From Wenzhouxiangella sp. 15190 (GTDB lineage: Bacteria > Pseudomonadota > Gammaproteobacteria > Xanthomonadales > Wenzhouxiangellaceae), in assembly GCF_003417465.1 (NCBI RefSeq), contig NZ_QVMV01000020.1, positions 101,528-165,527 of the forward strand: a stretch of DNA of 64,000 nucleotides, given 5' to 3'. Below, one piece after another: positions 50,646-60,362 of this stretch. The notes under the pieces were generated by a model. It was given only the letters and a program-made list of their open reading frames with translations. It was not told the origin of the DNA and ran no database searches. A program made the position numbers and the translations under genes. Position 1 is the stretch's first letter. The number at the start of each line of letters is the position of its first letter.

Positions 50646-51218
50646 TTACTGCCCGGCCTGTTCGTCGCCGGCTCGCTGGCTGCGGAAATCTTCCTCGAGC
50701 CACTCCAGGACGCGGTCGGTCACGTCGATTCGGTCGGAAGCATAGGCGACGGGACTGGTCAGAATCAGGTCGAACTCACCCGCTTCGGCAATCTGTTCGA
50801 CGGCGACCTCGATGGTCTCTTCGAGTGCCTTCTTTTCGGCATTGGTTCGAAATCGCAGCTCCTCTTCCAGATCCTCTCTTCTTCGTTCGATCGAGCGCTG
50901 CAGGTTGCGGATTTCACGTTCACGTTCGAACTGTTCTTCTGCTGTCAGGTCCGTGGATTCGGCGAGCTCGGCTTCCAGCCGCTCCAGGCGGGCCTCGTCG
51001 GCCAGCAGTGATTGATTGCGCGGGCGGAACTCCTGGTCCAGTGATTCACGGACATTGACGACCTGCGGCGCGGCGTCGAACAGTTGCTTCATGTTCACGT
51101 AGCCGATGCGCAGGTCCTGGCCGAACACGCTCGAACACAGGAGCAGCAGGCCGAACGCGATCAACCGCGCCCGGCCGCAGCCGCTGACGTTCAACCCGCT
51201 GAGCGTGTTCGCCCTCAT
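50646..51218 (-). CDS. skp: OmpH/Skp-family periplasmic chaperone
   Basis: 190 residues. A rather long signal region (cleavage near SSVFGQ, about residue 34) is followed by LRIGYVNMKQLFDAAPQV, the Skp/OmpH N-terminal strand. Residues ~55-150 are a charged coiled coil (SLLADEARLERLEAELAES and further heptads). The protein ends with LILTSPVAYASDRIDVTDRVLEWL. Skp forms trimers that hold unfolded outer-membrane proteins. It lies directly downstream of bamA (15 bases), its usual partner. Confidence 0.93.
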   Translation of the reverse strand: MRANTLSGLNVSGCGRARLIAFGLLLLCSSVFGQDLRIGYVNMKQLFDAAPQVVNVRESLDQEFRPRNQSLLADEARLERLEAELAESTDLTAEEQFEREREIRNLQRSIERRREDLEEELRFRTNAEKKALEETIEVAVEQIAEAGEFDLILTSPVAYASDRIDVTDRVLEWLEEDFRSQRAGDEQAGQ

Positions 51219-51233
51219 TACACGTCCTGCGGG

Positions 51234-53675
51234 TCAGAACGTCTGGCCGAAGGAGAATTGAATGACCTGTGTTTCATCGCCTTCGCGCTCTTTGAGAGGA
51301 GTAGCCACGTTAATGATAATCGGACCGACCGGCGCTTGCCAGGTCAGGGCGAGGCCGGTGGAGGCGCGCAGTTTGTCGGTCTCGAAGCTGTCGTAGTTGC
51401 GGAAGACATTGCCGACATCGACGAACCAGGCCAGTCTTGTGCCGCTGGCTTCGATATTCGGCAGCGGAAAGGCCAGTTCAATACCGCCGATGACCTTGAA
51501 GTCACCGCCGACCGAGCGGCAGAACTGATCCTTCGGGCCGAGCGAGTTGTCCTCGAAGCCGCGGATATCGGATACGCCGCCGCCATAGAAGTGCTCGTAG
51601 AACGGCAGGCCGTCGTCGAAGCTCACGACCTCATCGGGCTGACAGGTCCGCCTGAGATTGTCTCCCAGTTCCACTTCGACCGGCTCGAGGCCGAGATCGT
51701 CGTCATAGTTGTCGTAGGAATCCCCATAAGCGACATCGCCCTTGACGCTGAAGGCCATGCCGCTGCCGCCGAGGGGCCAGTATTTTCGGAACCTGTAGTT
51801 GAGGCGGTAGAACTCGCGGGTGCTGCCCGGCAGGGCGATCTCGGCGCCCAGGCGGTGGAGCGAACCCCGGGAGGGATTGAGGTAGTGATTTCGGCTATCG
51901 CGCGACCAGGTGCTATCGAGTCTGTAGGTCCTCAGCCGACGCTCGTCCGAACTGAGTAATCCATTGCCGTTTTCGTCAAGCGAGATGCCCAGCGGCCGTT
52001 CTGCCCTGAAGCAGGTGAATGCGGGCGATTCCGGATCCTCGGGGTCTTCCCGGCAAAAGCTCCCGCCGATGTTGATGTCGACTTCCTGGGCGCCGAGACC
52101 GAAGCGCAGGAAGTCGACCTCGCTGATTGGGAATCCGAAGTTGACGCCTGCGGCAGCCTGACTGGTCGAGAACGAGGAGATATTGGCGTCGCGCTGATCG
52201 AATTCGGTGTAGCGGGCATAGAAGCCTCTCGAAACCCCGTCATCGGTGTAGTACGGGTTGGTGTAGTTGACCGACGCCTGGGTGTAAATGTCGCTGTGGC
52301 TGACCGCGAAACCGACACGCCGCCCACTACCGAGGAAGTTGTCCTGCTGGACGGAGATCGAGGCGATCAGGCCCTGCACCTGCGAGAAGCCGAAGCCGAC
52401 CTGAAAGCTCCCCGATGGCTGTTCTTCGACGCTGACGACGATATCGACCTGGTCATCGCTGCCTTCCACGGCCGGTGTCTCGATATTGACGTTGTCGATA
52501 TAGCCCAGACGTTGCAGGCGCAGTTTCGACCGATCGATGGCCGATTGCGAAAACCAGGCGCCCTCGAACTGGCGCATCTCGCGTCGCAGGACCTCGTCCT
52601 TGGTCTGGGTATTGCCGCGGAATTCGACCCGTCGCACGTAGACGCGCTTGCCCGGGTCGACGAAGAAGTTGAGTTCGGTCTCGAGCGTGTCGCGATTGAT
52701 GCGCGGCACCGGATTGACGTTAGCGAAGGCATAGCCGATATTCGACAACATGGCGGTGATGTTGTCCACGCTCTGCTCGACCTGTTTGCGCGAGAAGGTC
52801 TCGCCCGGTTCGATCATGATCAACCGCCGCATGGTTTCCTCGCCCAGGATGAGTTCGCCGGTGAGTACCACGTCCTTGACGGTGTAGACCTCGCCCTCGC
52901 GGATGTTGGCGGTGATGAAGATGTCGCTCTTGTCCGGGCTGATCGCAACCTGGGTCGATTCGATAGAAAAATCGAGATAACCGCGGTCGAGGTAGTAAGA
53001 GCGCAGGGTTTCCAGGTCGCCGGAGAGTTTTTCACGCGTGTACTTGTTGGCGCCTTGCCAGAAGAACAGGCCGAGTTTGCTGTCGGACTCGAACTCGTCG
53101 CGAAGTTCGTCCTCGCTGAAAGTTTCGTTGCCAACGATATTGATATGGCGAATGCGCGCCTGGTCGCCTTCCGTGACCTGGATGCTGAGATTGACCCGAT
53201 TACGCGACATCTCGCCGACCTCGGTGTCGACGTTGACCGCATAGTAGCCCCGACTGTAGTACTGCTGGATCAACTCCTGTCGAACACGGTCGAGTTCGAG
53301 TTTGTTGAAGATTTCCCCTTCGGCAATACCGATGTTGGCCAAGGCCGGCATCAGGTCTTCGGTCTTGAGCTGGCGATTGCCGGCGATACTGATCGATGAA
53401 ATCGCCGGGCGCTCCTCGACAGTGATGACCAGAAGATCGTCCTCTCTTGAGAGCCGGACATCGTTGAAGAAGCCGGTTTCCCACAGGTCCCGAATGGTGC
53501 TGCGGCCCAGTGACGGTGTCATCTGGTCGCCCACCTCGAGGGGCACGTAGCTGAACACGGTGCCTTCGGAAAGTCGCTGCAGTCCGTCGACGCGAATGTC
53601 GCTGATGCGAAATGTCTCGGCTGATGCGAGGCCGGTGAAAAAAAGCAGCATCAGCAGCAGGCAGATTCGTTTCAT
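51234..53675 (-). CDS. bamA: Outer-membrane protein assembly factor BamA
   Basis: 813 residues with a signal peptide ending near FTGLASAE (about 19). Five POTRA domains extend to about residue 420; the first begins FRISDIRVDGLQRLSEGTVF. The barrel has the loop-6 motif VSDIRGFEDNSLGPKD (VRGF/Y class) and ends in a strand IQFSFGQTF with the C-terminal Phe of the beta-signal. BamA inserts beta-barrel proteins into the outer membrane together with BamD, whose gene is also in this window. Length and domain set are those of a complete BamA. Confidence 0.97.
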   Translation of the reverse strand: MKRICLLLMLLFFTGLASAETFRISDIRVDGLQRLSEGTVFSYVPLEVGDQMTPSLGRSTIRDLWETGFFNDVRLSREDDLLVITVEERPAISSISIAGNRQLKTEDLMPALANIGIAEGEIFNKLELDRVRQELIQQYYSRGYYAVNVDTEVGEMSRNRVNLSIQVTEGDQARIRHINIVGNETFSEDELRDEFESDSKLGLFFWQGANKYTREKLSGDLETLRSYYLDRGYLDFSIESTQVAISPDKSDIFITANIREGEVYTVKDVVLTGELILGEETMRRLIMIEPGETFSRKQVEQSVDNITAMLSNIGYAFANVNPVPRINRDTLETELNFFVDPGKRVYVRRVEFRGNTQTKDEVLRREMRQFEGAWFSQSAIDRSKLRLQRLGYIDNVNIETPAVEGSDDQVDIVVSVEEQPSGSFQVGFGFSQVQGLIASISVQQDNFLGSGRRVGFAVSHSDIYTQASVNYTNPYYTDDGVSRGFYARYTEFDQRDANISSFSTSQAAAGVNFGFPISEVDFLRFGLGAQEVDINIGGSFCREDPEDPESPAFTCFRAERPLGISLDENGNGLLSSDERRLRTYRLDSTWSRDSRNHYLNPSRGSLHRLGAEIALPGSTREFYRLNYRFRKYWPLGGSGMAFSVKGDVAYGDSYDNYDDDLGLEPVEVELGDNLRRTCQPDEVVSFDDGLPFYEHFYGGGVSDIRGFEDNSLGPKDQFCRSVGGDFKVIGGIELAFPLPNIEASGTRLAWFVDVGNVFRNYDSFETDKLRASTGLALTWQAPVGPIIINVATPLKEREGDETQVIQFSFGQTF

Positions 53676-53730
53676 TTCGGATGCGTTCCGGTTGGTTGTT
53701 TCAGCATGAACCGCTAGGGCACGCTGCAGT

Positions 53731-55104
53731 TTAGGAAAAAAGGCGTAACAGATCGTTAAATATCGCCAGGCTCATCAGCCCGACGACCATCAGGATGCCA
53801 AGGTATTGACCCAGGATCTGGGTCTTCTCGGATACCGGTGACCCCTTGATGAACTCCACAAGGTAATACATCAAGTGGCCGCCATCCAGTACCGGGATGG
53901 GCAGCAGATTGATGATGGCCAGTGACAGGCTGATCAGGCCGAGGAAGAAAAGGAAGCGCGAAAAGCCCAGCAAGGCGGACGAGTGGGCCATCTGCGCGAT
54001 CGTGATCGGGCCCGAAAGGTTGCTCAGGCTGGCGTTGCCGGTGATCATCCGGCCGAGCATGCCGAAAGTCGCGGCAGTCAGTCGGCCGGTTTCGGCAAAG
54101 GCCTCCCCCACGGCTTCGGCCGGCCCGTGACGCAGAATGGTAAAGGCTCGCTCCATGTCGGCGCGTGTCGCCTCGTCCGGCGGCGGCGACTGGATGCCGA
54201 TGACCGGGCGACCTTCCTGGATGGCGGGTGTCAGCGCCAGGTCCATGCGTCGGCCGTCGCGCTCGACCTCCATCGAAAGCTCGCGGGGGTGACCCTGATC
54301 GTCGACACCGTGGGCCGGAATCAGGCGGGCCACATCGCGCCAGCCCTCGACCGGCTCGCCGGCCACGCTGACGATGCGGTCTCCGGCTTGAAGGCCGCTG
54401 TCGTCGGCGGGCGTGCCCGGGCTGACCGAATCGATCACCGGCGGCAGGTCCGGCCGCCACGGCTCAAGGCCGATTGCCTCGAGCGCGCGCGATTCGTCGA
54501 ACTGCGCGGGCAGACTGTCCATGCGCAGCTCTGTCGGACGGCGGCTTCCACCCGGACGTTCGGCGATCACCGTAACCGGTTCGCGATCGAGGGCGGCCGG
54601 CATCAATTGCAGCAGCACGTGCGTCCAGGTCTCGGTCTCCTTTTCGCCCACCTGCACGATCAGGTCGTCGCGCTCGAGGCCGGCTTCGGCAGCAATGCCG
54701 GTGGCCTCCCCGACGACAGGCCGGGTTTCGGGAATGCCGACGACAAACATCAGCCAGAATGCGGCCAGGGCGAAAATGAAGTTGAACGCCGGGCCAGCGG
54801 CGACAATGGCTACCCGCTGGCCAAGCGGCTGGCGATTGAAAGCCTGGTCGAGCTCTCCTTCGGCCACCGGGCCTTCGCGTTCGTCGAGCATGCGGACATA
54901 GCCCCCCAACGGGATGGCCGCCACGCGATATTCAGTGCCGCCGCGCCCGGTGCGCGAGAACAGCGCCGGACCGAAGCCGATCGAGAACTGCAGCACACGA
55001 ACGCCCGCCCGCCGGGCCACCCAGAAGTGGCCGAACTCGTGAAACGTGACCAGCAGGCCGAGGGCGACGGCCAGCCACAAAATGGGTCCGAAAATTTCGA
55101 GCAT
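53731..55104 (-). CDS. rseP: Site-2 membrane metalloprotease RseP
   Basis: 457 residues from the ATG at 55102-55104 (MLEIFGPILWLAVALGLLVT); extending to 55155 adds unconserved residues. The zinc site FHEFGHFW has the HExxH at 22-26, and the third ligand lies in the NLLPIPVLDGGHL region near the C-terminus. Two PDZ domains lie between (PVIDSVSPGTPADDSGLQAG). RseP cuts anti-sigma factor RseA to release sigma E in envelope stress. It sits between cdsA and bamA, but the usual upstream neighbour dxr is missing. Confidence 0.96.
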   Translation of the reverse strand: MLEIFGPILWLAVALGLLVTFHEFGHFWVARRAGVRVLQFSIGFGPALFSRTGRGGTEYRVAAIPLGGYVRMLDEREGPVAEGELDQAFNRQPLGQRVAIVAAGPAFNFIFALAAFWLMFVVGIPETRPVVGEATGIAAEAGLERDDLIVQVGEKETETWTHVLLQLMPAALDREPVTVIAERPGGSRRPTELRMDSLPAQFDESRALEAIGLEPWRPDLPPVIDSVSPGTPADDSGLQAGDRIVSVAGEPVEGWRDVARLIPAHGVDDQGHPRELSMEVERDGRRMDLALTPAIQEGRPVIGIQSPPPDEATRADMERAFTILRHGPAEAVGEAFAETGRLTAATFGMLGRMITGNASLSNLSGPITIAQMAHSSALLGFSRFLFFLGLISLSLAIINLLPIPVLDGGHLMYYLVEFIKGSPVSEKTQILGQYLGILMVVGLMSLAIFNDLLRLFS

Positions 55105-55221
55105 GTCGAGTCGGGCATCCGCACCGGTTCGCGGCCGGTGATTGATTGCAAGCATTCCTTGGCGAAGCGCGCCATTGTAGCTTGTGTGAGTCGAGTCTGT
55201 GCCGAAGCAGTGTCGGTCCGG

Positions 55222-56040
55222 TCAGGGCAAGGGCGTACCGGTCGTGCTGAGCACGGCAAGGGCGAAGAAGGGGACTGCCGCGGTCATGCTGTCGAATCGG
55301 TCGAGAATGCCGCCATGGCCGGGCAGCAGGGCGGAAGTATCCTTGAGCGCGCGCTGGCGCTTGAGCAGGCTGATGAACAGATCGCCGCCGATGGAGATCA
55401 TCGCAATGCCGAAGGCCAGGGCGGCGAGCGTGAACGTTTCGAACGGGTTCATGGGAAAAATGGCGCCGGCGACCGGCGTCAGCACGGCCGCGCCTAGCAG
55501 GCCACCCAGCGCGCCCGCCCGCGTCTTGCCCGGGCTGATGGTCGGCGCCAGTTTGGCCCCGCCGAAATGACGGCCACTGAAATAGGCACCCGTGTCGGCG
55601 GCGGCGATGATCACGAGCAGCAGGACGACGAGCCAGGGTGACAGCGACTGCAGCAGGCTCAGTCCCAGCCACGCGGCCAGCAACGCCCCACCCAGCACGA
55701 CCAGCTTGACGGCAGTGGTCGTCGGCGCTCCTGACCGTCCCAGCGCGGGTCGCGACAACCAGGCCAGGTTGAGCAGCCACAGCACGCAGGCGCTCGTCAG
55801 CAGCCAGGCGGGTTCCAGAGCGAGAACGTGAATCATGGCGGCCAGGGCCGCGAGGCCGATACCATAGAACCAGCGTGCGGCCTGATGGTCGATACCGGCC
55901 AGACGTGCCGCTTCCCAGCCGCCGAGCAACGGTAGTACCAGCCCGACGAAGAGGGCGAATCCTGCCGCGGGCAGGGCGAAGACCCCCAGCAGGCCGACGG
56001 TGGCCATCGCCAGGGCTGTGAGCACCCTGAGCCTAAGCAC
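55222..56040 (-). CDS. cdsA: Phosphatidate cytidylyltransferase CdsA
   Basis: 272 residues from a GTG at 56038-56040, giving (M)LRLRVLTALAMATVGLLGVF, which fits the CdsA N-terminus (RVLTAL). It overlaps the uppS stop by eight bases. There are about eight membrane segments. The C-terminal signature SPGKTRAGALGGLLGA with LLKRQRALKDTSALLPGHGGILDRFDS is diagnostic. CdsA makes CDP-diacylglycerol from phosphatidate and CTP, feeding all phospholipids. The stretch of about 117 bases between its stop and rseP holds no gene, where dxr is normally found. Confidence 0.94.
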   Translation of the reverse strand: MLRLRVLTALAMATVGLLGVFALPAAGFALFVGLVLPLLGGWEAARLAGIDHQAARWFYGIGLAALAAMIHVLALEPAWLLTSACVLWLLNLAWLSRPALGRSGAPTTTAVKLVVLGGALLAAWLGLSLLQSLSPWLVVLLLVIIAAADTGAYFSGRHFGGAKLAPTISPGKTRAGALGGLLGAAVLTPVAGAIFPMNPFETFTLAALAFGIAMISIGGDLFISLLKRQRALKDTSALLPGHGGILDRFDSMTAAVPFFALAVLSTTGTPLP

Positions 56041-56761
56041 TCTGCACCTGGCCCAGACCACCGAAGCGGCGTTCTCGCCGAGCGAAGTCGGCCAGCGCGG
56101 CCTGGAGGTGTTCTTCCCCGAAATCCGGCCACAGCACATCGGTGAAGTACAGTTCGGTATAGGCAAGTTGCCACAGCAGGAAATTCGACAGGCGCCGTTC
56201 GCCGCCGGTGCGGATGAACAGGTCGGGCGGCGGCAGCGCGGCCAGCGACAGCATTGAGCCGAATCGGTCGAAATTGATTTCGGCCGGATCGAGTTTGCCG
56301 TTTGCCACCTGCTCGGCAAGCCGGCGTGCTGCCTGGATTATGTCGGCCTGGCCGCCGTAGTTGACGGCGACGTTCAACTGCAGCGTGTCATTGCCGGCGG
56401 TGCGCCTTTCGGCCTGTTGCATGCCTTCGCGCAGGGTGCGGCTGAACGCCGAGCGGTCTCCGATGAAGTTCAGCCGCACGCCGTTCTCGTCGAGTTCGCG
56501 GACTTCGCGATTGAGTGCGCGCAGGAACAGATCGAGGAGCTTTCTTACTTCCGATTTGGGGCGGTTCCAGTTCTCGCTCGAGAATGCGTAGACCGTCAGA
56601 ACGCGAATGTGCTGGGACAGCGCGGCGCGTATCGTGCGCTTGAGCGCGTCCGAGCCGGCTTCGTGGCCGGCGGATCGAGGTCGGCCCTGGCGCATTGCCC
56701 AGCGGCCGTTGCCGTCCATGATGATGGCGACATGTTGAGGCGAGGAGTGAAGATCAACCAA
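56033..56761 (-). CDS. uppS: Undecaprenyl diphosphate synthase (cis-prenyltransferase)
   Basis: 242 residues. The pyrophosphate loop is HVAIIMDGNGRWA (catalytic Asp near 16). VLTVYAFSSENWNRPKSEV and LFIRTGGERRLSNFLLWQLAYTELYF are the later family blocks. It extends farnesyl diphosphate to the C55 lipid carrier used for peptidoglycan and O-antigen. The farnesyl donor would come from IspA, also in this window. It follows frr by eight bases and overlaps cdsA. Confidence 0.96.
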   Translation of the reverse strand: MVDLHSSPQHVAIIMDGNGRWAMRQGRPRSAGHEAGSDALKRTIRAALSQHIRVLTVYAFSSENWNRPKSEVRKLLDLFLRALNREVRELDENGVRLNFIGDRSAFSRTLREGMQQAERRTAGNDTLQLNVAVNYGGQADIIQAARRLAEQVANGKLDPAEINFDRFGSMLSLAALPPPDLFIRTGGERRLSNFLLWQLAYTELYFTDVLWPDFGEEHLQAALADFARRERRFGGLGQVQSA

Positions 56762-56769
56762 GAGGAACC

Positions 56770-57327
56770 TCAGATTTCCATCAGCTCCTGTTCCTTGGCC
56801 GATACCAGCTCATCGACCTGGCCGACATACTTGTCGGTCAGTTCCTGGACCTGGGTTTCGCCGCGCCGAACGTCGTCTTCGGACAACTCCTTCTCCTTGA
56901 GGTATTCCTTGAGTTGGTGGTTGGCGTCGCGGCGGATGTTGCGAATCGCGATCTTCGCCTGCTCACCCTCGGCGTGGACTACCTTGGCCAGCTCGGCGCG
57001 CCGCTCTTCGTTGAGTGCCGGCAGCGGCACCCGGATGTTGGCGCCCGAGGTGGCCGGGTTGAGGCCCAGATCGGAGGTCATGATGGCCTTCTCGATCTTT
57101 TGCACCATCGATTTGTCGAAGGGCACGACGCTGAGCGTGCGCGCGTCTTCGGCGTTGATGTTGGCCGCCTGGTTCAGCGGAACCTCGGTGCCGTAGTAGT
57201 CGACCGTAATGTGCTCGAGCAGTGTCGGGTGGGCCCGGCCGGTACGAATCTTGGAAAGTTCGTTCTTGAGCGCAGCAACACTTTTCTGCATGCGCTCGTC
57301 GGCATCCTTCCTGGTTTCGTTGAGCAT
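56770..57327 (-). CDS. frr: Ribosome recycling factor
   Basis: 185 residues. [20 protein letters not shown] is the standard three-helix-bundle start, followed by [20 protein letters not shown] and, near the C-terminus, [13 protein letters not shown] and DEL-rich helices. RRF releases ribosomes from mRNA after termination with EF-G. It lies between pyrH and uppS in the conserved gammaproteobacterial order. Confidence 0.97.
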   Translation of the reverse strand: MLNETRKDADERMQKSVAALKNELSKIRTGRAHPTLLEHITVDYYGTEVPLNQAANINAEDARTLSVVPFDKSMVQKIEKAIMTSDLGLNPATSGANIRVPLPALNEERRAELAKVVHAEGEQAKIAIRNIRRDANHQLKEYLKEKELSEDDVRRGETQVQELTDKYVGQVDELVSAKEQELMEI

Positions 57328-57421
57328 GTCTCACCTCTTGGATTCAACTCGGTTGCGTACGCTGTCGCGATCCGGCCGTCGATTGTAGTGGTCATGGGTC
57401 CGGCTTGCAGCCCCTGCCGGA

Positions 57422-58138
57422 TCAGCTCACCAGCGTGCCCACATCCTCACCGCGGATCACCCGGCCGAGCTCGCCGGCAAGATTGAGGTTGACGATGCGA
57501 ATGGGCATGGACTGGTCGCGGCACAGGACGATGGCGTTGGTATCCATGACCTGCAGCTTGCGCTCGATGACTTCATCATAGCTGATCCGTGCGTAGTGGG
57601 TCGCCTCGGTGTCGGTCACCGGATCGGCCGAATAGATACCGCCGACCTTGGTGGCCTTGATCATCACGTCCGCGCCGACTTCGATGGCGCGCAGGCTGGC
57701 CGCCGTGTCGGTGGTGAAGAACGGATTGCCGGTGCCGGCGGCGAAAATTACCGCACGCCCCTTCTCGAGATGGCGCACCGCCCGTCGGCGGATGTAGTCC
57801 TCGCACACATCGCGTACGGATACGGCCGACATCACACGCGTGGTCACGCCGGCCTTCTCGAGGGCATCCTGCAGCGCCAGGGCGTTCATGACGGTGGCCA
57901 GCATGCCCATGTGATCGCCGGTGATGCGATCGATGCCGGAGGCCGCCAGCCCCTTGCCGCGGAATATGTTGCCGCCGCCGATGACCACGCCGATCTGTGT
58001 GCCGGATGCAACGACATCGGCCACCTCGCGCGCGATGCGCGAGGAAACCTTGGGATCGATGCCGTAATCAAACTCGCCGAGCAGGGCCTCGCCACTGAGT
58101 TTGAGCAGAACCCGTCGATAGTGGGCGTTCTCATTCAT
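57422..58138 (-). CDS. pyrH: Uridylate kinase (UMP kinase)
   Basis: 238 residues of the amino acid kinase fold. [20 protein letters not shown] is the N-terminal signature, followed by [29 protein letters not shown], and [19 protein letters not shown] with [16 protein letters not shown]. It phosphorylates UMP to UDP and is regulated by GTP and UTP. A GGGAGG ribosome-binding site lies about 12 bases before the ATG. The gene follows tsf after a 180-base gap. Confidence 0.97.
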   Translation of the reverse strand: MNENAHYRRVLLKLSGEALLGEFDYGIDPKVSSRIAREVADVVASGTQIGVVIGGGNIFRGKGLAASGIDRITGDHMGMLATVMNALALQDALEKAGVTTRVMSAVSVRDVCEDYIRRRAVRHLEKGRAVIFAAGTGNPFFTTDTAASLRAIEVGADVMIKATKVGGIYSADPVTDTEATHYARISYDEVIERKLQVMDTNAIVLCRDQSMPIRIVNLNLAGELGRVIRGEDVGTLVS

Positions 58139-58318
58139 ATCCAGCAGCCTCCCTGCTCAATTAACCGTAATGATCTGACCAGCCGAACACTTGAGGATTC
58201 CGAGCACGCGTTTCACGGCGCTCAACCCCGGCTTCTTTCCTCCGGAAAGTCGCCGAGGTTTCGCTGCCTACGCTGCCGGACGCCGTCAGGCGCGTGCGCA
58301 GTAGTTTTCAGCGACTCC

Positions 58319-59185
58319 CTAGCCGCGTGCCTGCTCCATGACCTCGGCCGCAAAGTCGTCTTCTTCCTTCTCGATGCCTTCGCCCACTTCCAGGCGGACA
58401 AAGCCTTCGACCGATGCGTTCCGGTTCTTGAGCAACTTGCCCACGGTCTGGTCGCTGTCCTTGACGAAGGGCTGGCCGGTCAGCGTGATCTCGGCCAGGC
58501 GCTTGTTGAGGCGACCGGTGACCATCTTTTCGATGATCTCCGGCGGCTTGCCGCTGTCTTCGGCCTGGGCGACGAGAATCTGCTTTTCGCTGTCGATCAC
58601 ATCCGACGGCACGTCTTCGACGTCGCGGTAGACCGGATTGAGCGCGGCAATATGCATGGCCAGGTCGCGGGCCAGTTCCTCGTCGCCGCCTTTCAGGGCT
58701 ACGAGCACGCCGATGCGGCCGCCGTGGATGTAGCCGCCCATGATGCCGCCGTCGGCCGACAGCGGCGCCATGCGGCGCACGCGAATGTTTTCGCCCAGCT
58801 TGGCGATGAGCTGCTTGGCGGACTCGGCCACGCTCTGGCCGTTTTCCATGGTCGCCTCGTTGAGCGCGTCCACGTTGTCGACGGTCAGTGCCAGGCCGGC
58901 GACTTCATTGGCAAAGCGCCGGAAATTGTCGTCCTTGGCGACGAAGTCGGTCTCGCAGTTGATCTCGACCAGAACGGCACGATCGCCGGACTCGGCCATG
59001 ATCACCGCACCTTCGGCGGCAACGCGATCGGACTTCTTGTCGGCCTTGGCCAGGCCGCTCTTGCGCAGGTGCTCCAGGGCGGCATCCATGTCGCCGTCGG
59101 TTTCGACGAGCGCCTTCTTGCATTCCATCATGCCGGCGCCGGTGCGGTCGCGCAATTCCTTGACTTGTGCTGCAGAAATACTCAT
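58319..59185 (-). CDS. tsf: Elongation factor Ts
   Basis: 288 residues. The N-terminal UBA-like domain has AAQVKELRDRTGAGMMECKKALVE, and TDFVAKDDNFRRFA holds the TDFV motif that contacts EF-Tu. The dimerisation domain and C-terminal module (GQPFVKDSDQTVGKLL) are intact. EF-Ts exchanges GDP for GTP on EF-Tu. It lies 34 bases after rpsB, in the universal rpsB-tsf order. Confidence 0.97.
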   Translation of the reverse strand: MSISAAQVKELRDRTGAGMMECKKALVETDGDMDAALEHLRKSGLAKADKKSDRVAAEGAVIMAESGDRAVLVEINCETDFVAKDDNFRRFANEVAGLALTVDNVDALNEATMENGQSVAESAKQLIAKLGENIRVRRMAPLSADGGIMGGYIHGGRIGVLVALKGGDEELARDLAMHIAALNPVYRDVEDVPSDVIDSEKQILVAQAEDSGKPPEIIEKMVTGRLNKRLAEITLTGQPFVKDSDQTVGKLLKNRNASVEGFVRLEVGEGIEKEEDDFAAEVMEQARG

Positions 59186-59219
59186 GGCTTTTTCAAAGCT
59201 CCTTGCAAATCGGGTTCAA

Positions 59220-60362
59220 TCAGGACTCGCCGCCTTCGTCGTCCGCCTTGGTCGCGGTCTTCTTGGTCGCCTTTTTCTTGGCGGCCTTTTTCTTGGCCGC
59301 CTTCTTCTTGGTGGTCTTCTTTTTGGCGGCCTTCTTCTTGGTCGCCTTCTTGGCGGCGGGCTTGGCCGCTTCCTTCTCGCCGGCTGCTTCCTGGGCCGGT
59401 GCCTCGGCCTTGGCCGCTTCCTTTCCGTTGGCGGCTTCCTTGGCGGGTTCTTCGGCCTTGGTCTCCGCGGCGGGCGCCTCATCCGGGGTCTCGGCGGCAG
59501 GTGCCTCTTCCGTGGCTGCTGCCGGTTCGGGCTTGACCGCCGTCTTCTTCTTGGCGGTCTTCTTGGTCGCGGCCTTCTTGGCGGCGGTCTTCTTGCGTTC
59601 GGACTTGGCGGCCTGAACCGGATTGCCTTCGGCATCGAGTTCGACGAACTCGTCTTCGTTGCCTTCGCCCGGCTGCGGTACCGAGGCGCGGCCTTCCAGG
59701 ATGGCGTCGGCGGCCAGCTGCGTGTACAGGCGGATGGCGCGGATGGCGTCATCGTTGCCCGGAATCACGTAATCGATGTTGTCCGGGTTGTGGTTGGTGT
59801 CGACCACGGCGACGACCGGAATACCCAGCTTGCGCGCCTCGGCCACGGCGATATCTTCGTGGCCGACGTCGATGACGAACATGGCGTCGGGCAGGCCGTT
59901 CATGTCCTTGATGCCGCCCAGGCTTCGCTCCAGGCGGTCACGTTCGCGGGTGAGATCGAGCACTTCCTTCTTGACCAGCTTATCGAAGGTGCCGTCGGTT
60001 TCCTGCTGCTCGAGATCCTTGAGGCGGTTGATCGAGCCGCGCACGGTGCGGAAGTTGGTCAGCATGCCGCCGAGCCAGCGATGCGAAACAAAGGGCATAC
60101 CGCAGCGCCGGGCCTCTTCTTCAACGGCCGTGCTGGCTGCGCGCTTGGTGCCGACGAACAGAATAGTGCCGCGACGGGCGGCGAGCCCGCTCAGGTAATT
60201 CAGCGCGTCCTTGAGCAGCGGCAGGGTCTCTTCGAGATTGATGATGTGGATCTTGCCGCGGGCACCGAAGATGAAGGGTTCCATCTTCGGGTTCCAGTAT
60301 CGGGTCTGGTGACCGAAATGCACGCCAGCTTCGAGCATCTGGCGCATGGTGACGTCAGGCAT
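59220..60362 (-). CDS. rpsB: 30S ribosomal protein S2 with a long Lys/Ala-rich C-terminal tail
   Basis: 380 residues. Residues 1-240 are a normal S2 ([74 protein letters not shown]). From about 251 to 380 there is a low-complexity tail: a [12 protein letters not shown] segment, an Ala/Glu-rich middle (about 280-330) and a final block of KKKA repeats ending GDES-type acidic residues. S2 is normally about 240 residues. The tail resembles histone H1 or AlgR3-like C-termini and may bind nucleic acid. A 197-base leader precedes the gene and may mediate S2 feedback. Confidence 0.94.
   Translation of the reverse strand: MPDVTMRQMLEAGVHFGHQTRYWNPKMEPFIFGARGKIHIINLEETLPLLKDALNYLSGLAARRGTILFVGTKRAASTAVEEEARRCGMPFVSHRWLGGMLTNFRTVRGSINRLKDLEQQETDGTFDKLVKKEVLDLTRERDRLERSLGGIKDMNGLPDAMFVIDVGHEDIAVAEARKLGIPVVAVVDTNHNPDNIDYVIPGNDDAIRAIRLYTQLAADAILEGRASVPQPGEGNEDEFVELDAEGNPVQAAKSERKKTAAKKAATKKTAKKKTAVKPEPAAATEEAPAAETPDEAPAAETKAEEPAKEAANGKEAAKAEAPAQEAAGEKEAAKPAAKKATKKKAAKKKTTKKKAAKKKAAKKKATKKTATKADDEGGES

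Noticed and set aside
57596..59536. 646-residue open frame on the plus strand
   Set aside because: It is antisense to pyrH, tsf and the rpsB tail. The Leu/Phe/Gly-rich end is the complement of the Lys/Ala repeats of S2.
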